NCBI RefSeq assembly: GCF_002272865.1
Contig: NZ_MLAP01000005.1
Location: 62,001-126,000, forward strand
Length of the DNA stretch: 64,000 nt
Direction of reading: 5' to 3'
From: Helicobacter sp. 12S02634-8
Lineage (GTDB): Bacteria; Campylobacterota; Campylobacteria; Campylobacterales; Helicobacteraceae
In this document: positions 9,518 to 16,904 of the stretch, piece after piece
Layout: the number at the start of each line of letters is the position of its first letter
How positions within the stretch are numbered: position 1 is the first letter of the stretch
Program-made: the position numbers and the translations under genes
Notes under the pieces: generated by a model
Databases searched by the model: none
The model's input: the letters and a program-made list of their open reading frames with translations, nothing else
What the model was told of the DNA's origin: nothing

Positions 9518-10216
9518 TCAAGATCGCAATGTATAAGCGATAGGGATTTTGATTCTAACGCGTTGTTTGGGTAATGGAAAGTCTTTAGAAGCACTCAGCA
9601 CAGCCTTGAGCGCGTTGTCATTGAGTATATCACCTGCAGTGCTTTGAATAATTTTTAGTCCTTGCATACTGCCATCTTCATTGAGTATAAATTCAATGAT
9701 TACTTCGCCCTCTAAGCCCCTAATTCTAGCGATTCTAGGGTATTTATTTTTCTTACTGATAGCTGATTGGATTTTAGCTAAAAATTCATCACTCACACCC
9801 TCATTATAAGCTAAAGCCTCAGCTTGCGCCCCCTCTGAAGTGGTGTTAGAGGCTTCTTGCTTTTCATCAGGAGTATCTTGCTGACTGACTTCTTTGACAT
9901 CTTCTTCGGGCTTGACTTCAGGCTCTTCTTTGACAGGTTTAGGAGCAGGCTTTTTGGGTGTGGGTTTTGGTTTTGGCTTGGGTTTTGGTTTGGTCTTTGG
10001 CTTGGGAGCAGCTGTTGAATGCGTCTTTTGCACTGCAGAGGTGTCAATACTTGCCAAACTCATCGTGACTTGATTGACTCCGTTTTGCTTGACTTCCATA
10101 CTCTTGAGCGATCCAAAAATCAAGGCAATCGCTACCAAATGGATCGCAGCAGAAATCAAAAATCCCATTTTAGAGGGAGATTTAATTTGTTTTTGTAGAT
10201 ATTGCAAAATTTTCAT
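9518..10216 (-). CDS. tonB: TonB energy-transducing protein
   Basis: TonB spans the periplasm and transmits proton-motive energy from ExbB/ExbD to outer-membrane receptors for iron, nickel or haem. The 232-residue protein has an N-terminal signal anchor (about residues 16-36). A long Lys-Pro repeat region follows (about residues 70-95, then acidic to about 125), and the C-terminal TonB domain contains IARIRGLEGEVIIEFILNEDG. It overlaps exbD by 35 bases. An alternative start at the second methionine (10168) would avoid the overlap but has no ribosome-binding site. Together with exbD and exbB it faces nikR, so nickel uptake is a likely task. Confidence 0.92.
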   Translation of the reverse strand: MKILQYLQKQIKSPSKMGFLISAAIHLVAIALIFGSLKSMEVKQNGVNQVTMSLASIDTSAVQKTHSTAAPKPKTKPKPKPKPKPTPKKPAPKPVKEEPEVKPEEDVKEVSQQDTPDEKQEASNTTSEGAQAEALAYNEGVSDEFLAKIQSAISKKNKYPRIARIRGLEGEVIIEFILNEDGSMQGLKIIQSTAGDILNDNALKAVLSASKDFPLPKQRVRIKIPIAYTLRS

Positions 10217-10562
10217 GATTCTTTTCTTTCAGTAAATCTATAATCTTTACAAAAGTCTCAAATTTTGAATCTTTATCACTCTTGAGCTCAATGAGTGTCT
10301 TAGCATCCGTGCTATCCACCAAAGATTTGAGCTCTTCTAGTGTGGTGGGCTTATCATCGACATAGATTTGATTTTGGGCATCGACAACGATGGATACTTT
10401 TTTGTCATCATTTTGTTTTTGTGCAGAGTTTGCCTCAGGCAAATCAATAGAGATTTTGCCCTGTGCGATAAAAGTAGAAATACTCAAAACAATTGCTAGC
10501 AACACTAGCATAATATCAATAAAGGGGACAATATTTAAGCCCTCACCTTTTTTTATTTTCAT
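10182..10562 (-). CDS. exbD: ExbD, proton-channel subunit of the TonB system
   Basis: ExbD is a small inner-membrane protein whose transmembrane aspartate takes part in proton flow. The 126-residue protein shows the family N-terminus [17 protein letters not shown], with the conserved aspartate in the membrane segment, followed by a periplasmic domain. It overlaps exbB by four bases (ATGA) and tonB by 35, so the three genes are translationally linked. The order exbB-exbD-tonB divergent from nikR is the arrangement I recall for the nickel-related copy in H. pylori. Confidence 0.94.
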   Translation of the reverse strand: MKIKKGEGLNIVPFIDIMLVLLAIVLSISTFIAQGKISIDLPEANSAQKQNDDKKVSIVVDAQNQIYVDDKPTTLEELKSLVDSTDAKTLIELKSDKDSKFETFVKIIDLLKEKNHENFAISTKTN

Positions 10563-10981
10563 TTTTTCAGTGCCTTATAACGATTTGCAATCACATCAGC
10601 CTTCCGCAACAATGCATTATAAATCATCAGTGTTGGAATAGCCACCACCAAGCCTAGCGCTGTAGCTTTCAGGGCTAAAGACAGACCCACCATAATTGTC
10701 TTAGCGTCCATTCCTCCACTCATACCCATATCATAAAAGGTAATCATGATTCCAATAACAGTCCCCAAAAGTCCTACATATGGGGCATTAGAATAGATAA
10801 TATAGAGTGTGGTGAGGTTTTTGGTCAAATCCATCTCTAGCACATCAACATCTTTGTATTGACTCACATCTACCCGCCAATAAAACAAAATGCGCTCTAT
10901 CGTAAACCAAATAGCCAAAAAGCTCATAAACCCCAAGACTATAAACACCAAATGATCGATTTGTGATTTTAAAAACTCCAT
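10559..10981 (-). CDS. exbB: ExbB, proton-channel subunit of the TonB system
   Basis: ExbB forms the pentameric MotA/TolQ/ExbB-type channel that energises TonB. At 140 residues it is the short Helicobacter-type form with three transmembrane helices. One lies near the N-terminus (about 10-30), and two follow in the C-terminal half, including the conserved stretch [14 protein letters not shown]. It is the first gene of the operon. The upstream spacer carries a -10-like TATAAT (minus strand, 11114-11119) and a NikR-type palindrome overlapping the expected -35 region, so repression by nickel-loaded NikR is plausible. Confidence 0.93.
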   Translation of the reverse strand: MEFLKSQIDHLVFIVLGFMSFLAIWFTIERILFYWRVDVSQYKDVDVLEMDLTKNLTTLYIIYSNAPYVGLLGTVIGIMITFYDMGMSGGMDAKTIMVGLSLALKATALGLVVAIPTLMIYNALLRKADVIANRYKALKK

Positions 10982-11396
10982 TTTTGCTCCAAACTCCTCT
11001 GTATTTTGATCGCCTAAACCCTATCTGAAAGCTCCTTTAGCAAGCCTTAGTCAAACAAGTCCAAACTCTTGACCAAGCCCACTATGCAGAGAATCAAGCA
11101 TTATTCAGGCATTATTATATAATGATTGATATAAAATTCAATGTTTTATTATATCACTTTAATAATAGTTGTCAATATTACAAATAATAATTTTTATCCT
11201 TTTTATACTATTTTATGCTGTTTGCTCAGATCCAACCCCTCTCAAAATCCAACAAAACAACACAAAAACCATTATTTTTAGCCCACTATCACCGCTCCAT
11301 TTGTATGCAAAATCTTGTTTGATTTTCAGACAAACTTTGATAAAATAGCCCCAAGACTTTAAATAGACTAAATTCCATCAGACAAAGACAGCAAGT
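10982..11396. promoter_or_regulatory. Divergent exbB/nikR control region
   Basis: This 415-base spacer has no convincing gene. Its centre is very AT-rich (11101-11220). A minus-strand TATAAT at 11114-11119 would serve exbB and leave a leader of about 125 bases. On the plus strand TAAAAT at 11341-11346 is a plausible -10 for nikR. The remaining part near exbB has only a weak imperfect inverted repeat (11046-11054 with 11069-11077). Confidence 0.6.
11127..11156. promoter_or_regulatory. Putative NikR operator (palindrome)
   Basis: TGATATAA at 11127-11134 and TTATATCA at 11149-11156 form a perfect 8-base inverted repeat with a 14-base spacer. Inside it TGATA (11127-11131) and TATTA (11147-11151) are 15 bases apart, fitting the TRWYA-N15-TRWYA pattern that I recall for H. 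pylori NikR. Two further inverted repeats flank it: CATTAT/ATAATG at 11110-11124 and TATTAT/ATAATA at 11147-11167. The site lies just upstream of the exbB -10 element. AT-rich DNA yields chance palindromes, so binding is an inference. Confidence 0.55.
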
Positions 11397-11834
11397 ATGC
11401 ACACAAAAGATTTAGACCCTACGATAAGATTTTCGGTATCTTTACAACAAAATTTGCTCGATGAGCTCGATAACCAAATCATCAAAAATGGCTACTCCTC
11501 TCGCTCAGAGCTAGTGCGAGATATGATCCGTGAAAGGCTTGTAGAAGATGGCTGGGAAAATCAAACACTCGATGCAGGGATCGCTGTTTTAGTCATCATC
11601 TATGACCACCACCAAAGAGAGCTCAATCAAAGAATGATCGATGTCCAACACCATAGCACGACAACGATTTTATGCAATACCCACGTCCATATCGATGATT
11701 GCAATTGCCTTGAAACCATTATTCTCAAAGGTCACCCCCTTGATATCCAGAGATTGAGCCTAGAAATAGGGGGCTTGCGGGGTGTGAAATTTGCCAAACT
11801 GACTAAGGCTTCAAGCTTTGATAAAGACAAATAA
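11397..11834 (+). CDS. nikR: Nickel-responsive regulator NikR
   Basis: NikR is a ribbon-helix-helix repressor/activator that controls nickel uptake and, in Helicobacter, urease and iron genes. The 145-residue protein has the N-terminal DNA-binding domain (residues 9-50, including [16 protein letters not shown]) and a C-terminal ACT-like nickel domain. Ligands equivalent to H. pylori H88, H99, H101 and C107 are present as H85, H96, H98 and C104. The C-terminal block [18 protein letters not shown] is close to the H. pylori protein. It starts an apparent operon with nadD-rsfS and hisJ and diverges from exbB-exbD-tonB. Confidence 0.96.
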   Translation: MHTKDLDPTIRFSVSLQQNLLDELDNQIIKNGYSSRSELVRDMIRERLVEDGWENQTLDAGIAVLVIIYDHHQRELNQRMIDVQHHSTTTILCNTHVHIDDCNCLETIILKGHPLDIQRLSLEIGGLRGVKFAKLTKASSFDKDK

Positions 11835-11837
11835 CTG

Positions 11838-12806
11838 ATGAATATAGCCATTTACGGGGGGAGTTTCGACCCTCCCCATATCGCCCATATCCAAATTATC
11901 CAGACTGTGCTCTTAAAAGTCCCTATCGATAAACTCATTGTCATTGTGGCCTATCAAAATCCTTTTAAAAACCCTTGTTTGTTTCAAGCCCAAGAGCGTT
12001 ATGCGTGGATGTGTGAGCTATGCTCCCATTTGCCTAAAGTCATCGTGAGCGATATGGAAATCACACAAAAAAAGCCGATTCCTAGCATACAAAGTGTCCT
12101 AGAAATCCAAAAAAAGTTCGCACCCAAAAAAATTTACTTCATCATCGGTGAAGACAATATCCCCCATTTACACAAATGGCACCAATACCAAAAGCTCCAA
12201 AATCTAGTAGAATTTATCATCATTGAGCGCGAGGGCTACCAAGAACAATCCCCAAAAGACCAGCAAACCCTCTCGCTCCCAAACCTCACATACAAAATCT
12301 CTTCAAGCGAAATCAGAAAAAGTCTTTATGCCAAAAAACTCCCTGAAAATCTGCCTGAAAAGATCCGATCACAAGTCATCTATGCATACCATACCCAACC
12401 ATCAACCCACCTAAGGAGATCGCCATTGACACCAACACAAACACCTAAAATCAACCAAAGAATCCAGCATATCATTGACTTGCTGGATGCAAAAAAGGCA
12501 CAAGATATTGAAGTTTTTGACCTCAAAGACAAAGACTACATTGTCGATTATGTCATCATCACCACCGCAATGGCAGGGAAACATTCTTACTCCTTGCTTG
12601 ATATGCTAAAAACTGAGCTTAAGGCTGAAGGCGAGGTATTTTACAGCACCGATGAAGAGAGCGAGGATTGGCTGATTGCTGATTTGGGCGATGTGATGAT
12701 CCATATTTTTACACAAAACCATCGGAGAAAATTCAATCTCGAAGAGTTTTTGTCCCAGTTATTGGCCCAAAACCCCTCACAAGCAAAAGCCTCCCACCCA
12801 CTATGA
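11838..12806 (+). CDS. nadD-rsfS: Fused NadD (nicotinate-nucleotide adenylyltransferase) and RsfS (ribosome silencing factor)
   Basis: One 322-codon frame holds two proteins that are normally separate. Residues 1 to about 185 are NadD, which adenylates nicotinate mononucleotide in NAD synthesis: GGSFDPPHIAH nucleotidyltransferase motif at residues 7-17, and SSSEIRKSL near residue 155. Residues about 197-322 are RsfS/Iojap, which binds ribosomal protein uL14 and blocks subunit joining, with the hallmark DWLIADLGDVMIHIF. No stop separates them. However, AAGGAG at 12413-12418 followed by an in-frame TTG at 12426 could start a free 126-residue RsfS. The frame begins three bases after nikR and overlaps hisJ by four. 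A lost stop codon or a sequencing error that removed one are alternatives to a true fusion. Confidence 0.88.
   Translation: MNIAIYGGSFDPPHIAHIQIIQTVLLKVPIDKLIVIVAYQNPFKNPCLFQAQERYAWMCELCSHLPKVIVSDMEITQKKPIPSIQSVLEIQKKFAPKKIYFIIGEDNIPHLHKWHQYQKLQNLVEFIIIEREGYQEQSPKDQQTLSLPNLTYKISSSEIRKSLYAKKLPENLPEKIRSQVIYAYHTQPSTHLRRSPLTPTQTPKINQRIQHIIDLLDAKKAQDIEVFDLKDKDYIVDYVIITTAMAGKHSYSLLDMLKTELKAEGEVFYSTDEESEDWLIADLGDVMIHIFTQNHRRKFNLEEFLSQLLAQNPSQAKASHPL
12413..12428 (+). promoter_or_regulatory. Internal ribosome-binding site and TTG start for RsfS
   Basis: A strong Shine-Dalgarno sequence, AAGGAG, lies seven bases ahead of an in-frame TTG exactly at the junction of the NadD and RsfS domains (codon 197). 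This is where an independent rsfS gene would be expected to begin, and translation from here would give a 126-residue RsfS of normal length. Confidence 0.55.
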
Positions 12807-13591
12807 GAATAGATCTCCACAACCACACCACTCTATGCCACCACGCACAAGGCTCTATCGACGCCTATATCCTCAAAGCCATTGAATTGGGGATCGATAT
12901 TTATGGATTCTCTTGCCACGCACCCATGGATTTTGACCCCAAATACAGAATGCACCTCACAGAACTCCCCTTATATTGCCAGCTCATCACGCAAGCCCAA
13001 AAGACCTATCAAGACCAAATTCAGATTCTTTTAGGGCTTGAAGTTGATTTTATCAATGGCAAACAAGACCTCCTAGAACCCAGTGTTTTGGACTGCCCTT
13101 GTGATTATCTCATTGGTTCTGTGCATTTTTTAGACACTTGGGGGTTTGATAATCCTGAGTTCATAGCCCAATACGCACAAAGAGATCTCAAAGACTGCTG
13201 GGAACAATATCTCAAAGCCATAGAAAATATGGCACAGAGTGGGTATTTTCAGGTTGTGGGGCATTTTGATTTACTCAAAATCTTTGGCCATCGCCCCCCT
13301 TTGGATATGACCCCGCATATCCAAAAAACACTCCAAGCCATCAAAGACAATCACATGGCACTTGAAATCAACGCCGCAGGCTTAAGAAAGCCCATCAAAG
13401 AGCAATATCCTAGCTTTGAAATCCTCCAATATGCGCACAAAATCGACCTCCCCATTACCTTTGGAAGCGACGCCCATAGTTTGGATCAAGTCGGCTTTGG
13501 CTATGATGATTGTGTGCAAATTGCGCAAAAAATCGGCTACAAACAAGCTGTATTTTTCAAAGACAAAATACCCCACTACACACCATTTTGA
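12803..13591 (+). CDS. hisJ: PHP-family histidinol phosphatase (HisJ/HisK type)
   Basis: This 262-residue PHP phosphoesterase most likely removes phosphate from histidinol phosphate. Metal-binding motifs are DLHNHTTLC at the N-terminus (H6, H8), GLEVDF, GSVHFLD, VGHFDLL and GSDAHS near the C-terminus, all in the usual order for HisJ. Its ATG overlaps the stop of the nadD-rsfS frame by four bases (ATGA), so it is probably translated from the same message. With hisC at 7547 it suggests a working but dispersed histidine pathway. PHP proteins have varied substrates, so the assignment is from overall motif spacing. Confidence 0.85.
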   Translation: MRIDLHNHTTLCHHAQGSIDAYILKAIELGIDIYGFSCHAPMDFDPKYRMHLTELPLYCQLITQAQKTYQDQIQILLGLEVDFINGKQDLLEPSVLDCPCDYLIGSVHFLDTWGFDNPEFIAQYAQRDLKDCWEQYLKAIENMAQSGYFQVVGHFDLLKIFGHRPPLDMTPHIQKTLQAIKDNHMALEINAAGLRKPIKEQYPSFEILQYAHKIDLPITFGSDAHSLDQVGFGYDDCVQIAQKIGYKQAVFFKDKIPHYTPF

Positions 13592-13763
13592 GAAAAAATC
13601 TCAAGAATTCGTTCAACATTTTAAATAACTTTAGTGTTTAGATTTGTAACAAAAATAGTTTTTTATCCAAGATAACAAATTTTTTTTCTACTTTTAATCA
13701 TTTTAGCAATACAATACCACCAACGAATTACAACTTCTAAAACCACAACAGGAACGGTAAAAG
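13592..13763 (+). promoter_or_regulatory. Promoter region of the nuo operon
   Basis: This spacer ahead of nuoA is very T-rich, including a run of eight T at 13680-13687. It ends with a TACAAT hexamer at 13710-13715 that is a fair -10 element. T-rich periodic stretches in place of a -35 box are typical of Campylobacterota housekeeping promoters. The leader to the nuoA ATG would be about 42 bases. Confidence 0.5.
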
Positions 13764-14150
13764 ATGGAACCTATGTTGATGCATCCCTACTTCGGTGTTT
13801 TCATACTCTTTATTTTCACTTTCCTTGCTTTCAATACCACTTTGAGAATCCAACGTTTTTTAAGCAGAAAAATGGCAGATAAAAGGAACGAAAAACTCAA
13901 ACTTTCAGCCTATGAATGTGGCCCTTTACCCATCAAACAAGCCAACAAAATCTCCCATCAATTCTATGTGATGGCAATGCTGTTTATTCTTTTTGATATT
14001 GAAATTATTTTTATGTTTCCTTGGGCAGTGATTTTTAAAAGTCTAGGAATTTTTGGCTTTGTTGAGATGTTGAGCTTTATAGCATTTTTAGCCATTGGCT
14101 TTATCTATGCTTGGAAAAGGGGGGCTTTATCGTGGCAAAGCATCAAGTGA
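13764..14150 (+). CDS. nuoA: NADH-quinone oxidoreductase subunit A
   Basis: NuoA is a small membrane subunit of complex I at the interface with the peripheral arm. The 128-residue protein has three transmembrane helices (about residues 10-30, 70-92, 100-120). Its conserved loop [11 protein letters not shown] carries the glutamate-cysteine motif of the family. It is the first gene of a fifteen-gene operon and overlaps nuoB by 19 bases. Confidence 0.96.
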   Translation: MEPMLMHPYFGVFILFIFTFLAFNTTLRIQRFLSRKMADKRNEKLKLSAYECGPLPIKQANKISHQFYVMAMLFILFDIEIIFMFPWAVIFKSLGIFGFVEMLSFIAFLAIGFIYAWKRGALSWQSIK

Positions 14151-14641
14151 GTTATCTCAAAAATTCTGGTCTGCCTATTGCTCTGACTACTATCGATAAC
14201 CTCCTAAACTGGGGGAGAAGTAACTCTTTGTGGCCGCTGACTTATGGGCTGGCGTGTTGCGCGATTGAGATGATGGCTACAGGGGGATCGCGATTTGATT
14301 TTGATCGCTTTGGAACGATATTTCGCGCTTCTCCAAGACAATCTGATGTGATGATTATCGCAGGGACTGTGACCAAAAAGCACGCTGAATTCACACGACG
14401 GCTTTATGACCAAATGCCTGAGCCAAAATGGGTGATTTCTATGGGAAGTTGTGCAAACACAGGTGGAATGTTTAATACCTATGCCACGGTGCAAGGGGTG
14501 GATCGGATCATACCTGTAGATATCTATCTCCCTGGCTGTGCCCCGCGCCCTGAAACGCTCCAATACGCCCTGATGGTATTGCAAAAAAAGATACGCAAGC
14601 AAAAGGCTTTTCATAAAACCCCTCCCAAACGTCTGATATAA
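14132..14641 (+). CDS. nuoB: NADH-quinone oxidoreductase subunit B
   Basis: NuoB carries the terminal N2 iron-sulphur cluster that reduces quinone. The 169-residue protein has the conserved [11 protein letters not shown] (tandem cysteines), [10 protein letters not shown] and LPGCAPRPE motifs that supply the four cluster ligands. The chosen start is GTG at 14132, preceded by AAGGGGGG at good spacing and giving MAKHQ. The TTG at 14111 lacks such a site. Sequence is close to other Helicobacter NuoB. Confidence 0.96.
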   Translation: MAKHQVSYLKNSGLPIALTTIDNLLNWGRSNSLWPLTYGLACCAIEMMATGGSRFDFDRFGTIFRASPRQSDVMIIAGTVTKKHAEFTRRLYDQMPEPKWVISMGSCANTGGMFNTYATVQGVDRIIPVDIYLPGCAPRPETLQYALMVLQKKIRKQKAFHKTPPKRLI

Positions 14642-14650
14642 AGGAACTCT

Positions 14651-15445
14651 ATGGTAAGGCAACAAAAAACAGGTTTGGATATCCAAAAAAAAGTCTATCA
14701 TACAGACAAATTTTACCAACCCCAGCAAACCCCCAAAACACCTCTTTGGGGGACGCCTTATGAAGTGATCTACAACCACCTCTCCTATGGATACCCCATC
14801 TCTGCTTATCTTGAGCACACAACAGGAGTGTTTTGGATTGAAACATCTGACCTCCTCCCTATCGCCCAAAGGCTGAAAGCCTTGGGTTATGATATCTTGA
14901 GTGAAATGAGTGCGATTGATATGCTCGCTATTGATGGGCGTTTTGAGATGTTTTATCAATTCCTCTCCACATATCCCAACTATGCAGACAAAAGACGCAT
15001 ACGCCTCAAATGCTACCTCAAGCCAGATACACACCTCCCATCAATCAGCAGTCTTTATCGCTGTGCGCTATGGAGTGAGCGGGAGGCTTATGATATGTTT
15101 GGCATTATCTTTGATGGTCACCCCCATCTCAATCGTATCTTAATGCCTCAAGATTGGGTCGGACACCCTCTTTTGAAATCCTACCCCCTCAAGGGCGATG
15201 AAAACGCTGCTTGGTATGAAGTCGATAAAATCTTTGGCAAAGAATATCGCGATATCATCGGACCTGAACAAAGAGATAGTGCTCGTGTTGATGAAAAAGA
15301 CACATTTAACTTCGCTAGAATCGGTCAAGAAAAGCAAAAAGGCACGCAAGAGCCGCTTGGACTCGATGATTCCAAACATAATCGAGCATTGTTTGTCAAA
15401 AATCTCAATGTAAAAGAGCCCAAAATGCTCAAAGAAAGGCGTTGA
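14651..15445 (+). CDS. nuoC: NADH-quinone oxidoreductase subunit C
   Basis: NuoC is a hydrophilic subunit of the quinone-reducing module. The 264-residue protein contains the 30-kDa-subunit signature around [18 protein letters not shown], followed by [10 protein letters not shown]. It is separate from NuoD here, unlike the fused NuoCD of E. coli. A charged extension of about 60 residues after the signature is typical of Campylobacterota. It lies nine bases after nuoB and one base before nuoD. Confidence 0.95.
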   Translation: MVRQQKTGLDIQKKVYHTDKFYQPQQTPKTPLWGTPYEVIYNHLSYGYPISAYLEHTTGVFWIETSDLLPIAQRLKALGYDILSEMSAIDMLAIDGRFEMFYQFLSTYPNYADKRRIRLKCYLKPDTHLPSISSLYRCALWSEREAYDMFGIIFDGHPHLNRILMPQDWVGHPLLKSYPLKGDENAAWYEVDKIFGKEYRDIIGPEQRDSARVDEKDTFNFARIGQEKQKGTQEPLGLDDSKHNRALFVKNLNVKEPKMLKERR

Positions 15446-15446
15446 A

Positions 15447-16676
15447 ATGTTGCAAACCTACACCAAACTCAAACCACAATTTGAAAACATCATATTTGAG
15501 CAAGATGACAGCAAAATGATTATCAACTTTGGCCCCCAACACCCCTCATCACACGGCCAGCTGCGCTTGATACTTGAACTTGATGGTGAAAAAATTATCA
15601 AAGCAACGCCTGATATTGGCTACTTACATCGTGGGATCGAAAAACTAGCTGAAAATATGATTTATAATGAATTCATGCCCACAACCGACCGACTTGACTA
15701 CACGGCTGCAGCGAGCAACAACTATGCCTTTGCCCACGCTGTAGAAACGCTTTTAGACATAGAAATCCCGTGCAGAGCACAAGTAATCCGCACAATGATT
15801 TTAGAGCTCAATCGTATCATCTCGCATATATTTTTTATCGGTGTGCACGCTATGGATGTGGGGGCATTATCGATGTTTTTGTATTGTTTTAAGACTCGAG
15901 AATATGGACTGGATCTGATGGAAGAGTATTGTGGTGCGCGACTCACGCACAATGCAATACGCATTGGGGGCGTGCCTTTAGATCTCCCCTCTCAATGGTG
16001 TGCGCATCTGCAAAAATTTATCCAAGAAACATATGAAACCATTAATTTGATTGAGGGCTTGCTTGATGGAAATCGCATTTGGAAAGCGCGGCTTGAAAAT
16101 GTCGGGACAATCTCACAAGAAATGGCAAGGGATTGGGGTATGAGCGGGATTATGCTGCGTGCAACAGGGATAGCTTATGATATCCGCAAAGAAGAGCCTT
16201 ATGAGCTTTATTCTGAGCTAGATTTTGATATCCCTATCACTGATAGCGGGGACTGCTATGGCAGATATCGGCTGTATATGCTAGAAATCAGAGAGTCGAT
16301 TAAGATTTTGCAACAACTCATCAAACTCTATCCGCAAACCACAAGCGAGCTGATGGCAAAAGCCCCTGATTATATCTCTGCCCCCAAAGAAGATATCATG
16401 ACACAAAACTATGCATTGATGCAGCATTTTGTCCTTGTTACCCAAGGAATGCGCCCCCCTAAAGGCGAGGTATACGCCCCTACAGAATCCCCCAAAGGCG
16501 AGTTAGGGTTTTTTATCCACTCTGAGGGCGCTCCTTATCCCCATCGTGTCAAGATCAAAGCCCCTAGCTTCTATCATGTGGGGGCATTGCAAGATTTGCT
16601 TGTAGGGCATTATCTAGCCGATGCTATCACGATTATTGGCTCTACGAACGCTGTGTTTGGGGAGGTGGATCGATGA
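15447..16676 (+). CDS. nuoD: NADH-quinone oxidoreductase subunit D
   Basis: NuoD (49-kDa subunit) forms the quinone-binding cavity with NuoB. The 409-residue protein has the signature [13 protein letters not shown], followed by [13 protein letters not shown], and the C-terminal [13 protein letters not shown], all expected. It ends in AFGEVDR-like residues (VFGEVDR). The last four bases overlap the next gene (ATGA), so translation is coupled to the NuoE-position protein. Confidence 0.97.
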   Translation: MLQTYTKLKPQFENIIFEQDDSKMIINFGPQHPSSHGQLRLILELDGEKIIKATPDIGYLHRGIEKLAENMIYNEFMPTTDRLDYTAAASNNYAFAHAVETLLDIEIPCRAQVIRTMILELNRIISHIFFIGVHAMDVGALSMFLYCFKTREYGLDLMEEYCGARLTHNAIRIGGVPLDLPSQWCAHLQKFIQETYETINLIEGLLDGNRIWKARLENVGTISQEMARDWGMSGIMLRATGIAYDIRKEEPYELYSELDFDIPITDSGDCYGRYRLYMLEIRESIKILQQLIKLYPQTTSELMAKAPDYISAPKEDIMTQNYALMQHFVLVTQGMRPPKGEVYAPTESPKGELGFFIHSEGAPYPHRVKIKAPSFYHVGALQDLLVGHYLADAITIIGSTNAVFGEVDR

Positions 16677-16903
16677 AAAGATTTGATTTGCGCCATCTCA
16701 AAAGCGATTTTTATACGCGTATGGGTGAAATCATCGACACAGACCTGCAAAATGGCGAGGTGGGGATATTTCTTTTTGAAGTGGGAGCATTTGAAAATAT
16801 CCCCAAAAGTGCAGAATTTATCAAAAATCGTGGTGATGAGCTGATGAATTCTATCCGATTCAATCAAGTAGACTGGACACTTGTGGTAAAAAAAAGGAGT
16901 TAA
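16673..16903 (+). CDS. Small NuoE-position subunit of complex I (HP1264-like)
   Basis: This 76-residue soluble protein sits where nuoE is normally found. It lacks the four-cysteine 2Fe-2S motif of true NuoE (there are no cysteines at all), so it cannot carry cluster N1a. In H. pylori and Campylobacter nuoE and nuoF are replaced by two unrelated genes, and the length and position match the first of these as I remember it (HP1264). It overlaps nuoD by four bases and precedes the unusual flavoprotein by one base. A scaffold or adaptor role for the input module is an inference. Confidence 0.75.
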   Translation: MKRFDLRHLKSDFYTRMGEIIDTDLQNGEVGIFLFEVGAFENIPKSAEFIKNRGDELMNSIRFNQVDWTLVVKKRS

Positions 16904-16904
16904 A

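Noticed and set aside
11112-11189. Exact TATWATT-N11-AATWATA NikR sites
   Set aside because: I checked the AATAATA copies at 11161 and 11183; neither has a matching half-site 11 bases upstream. Only the TRWYA-N15-TRWYA form fits.
14204-15034. 276-codon minus-strand open frame across nuoB and nuoC
   Set aside because: nuoB and nuoC are certain on the plus strand, and the reverse translation has no domain or start signal.
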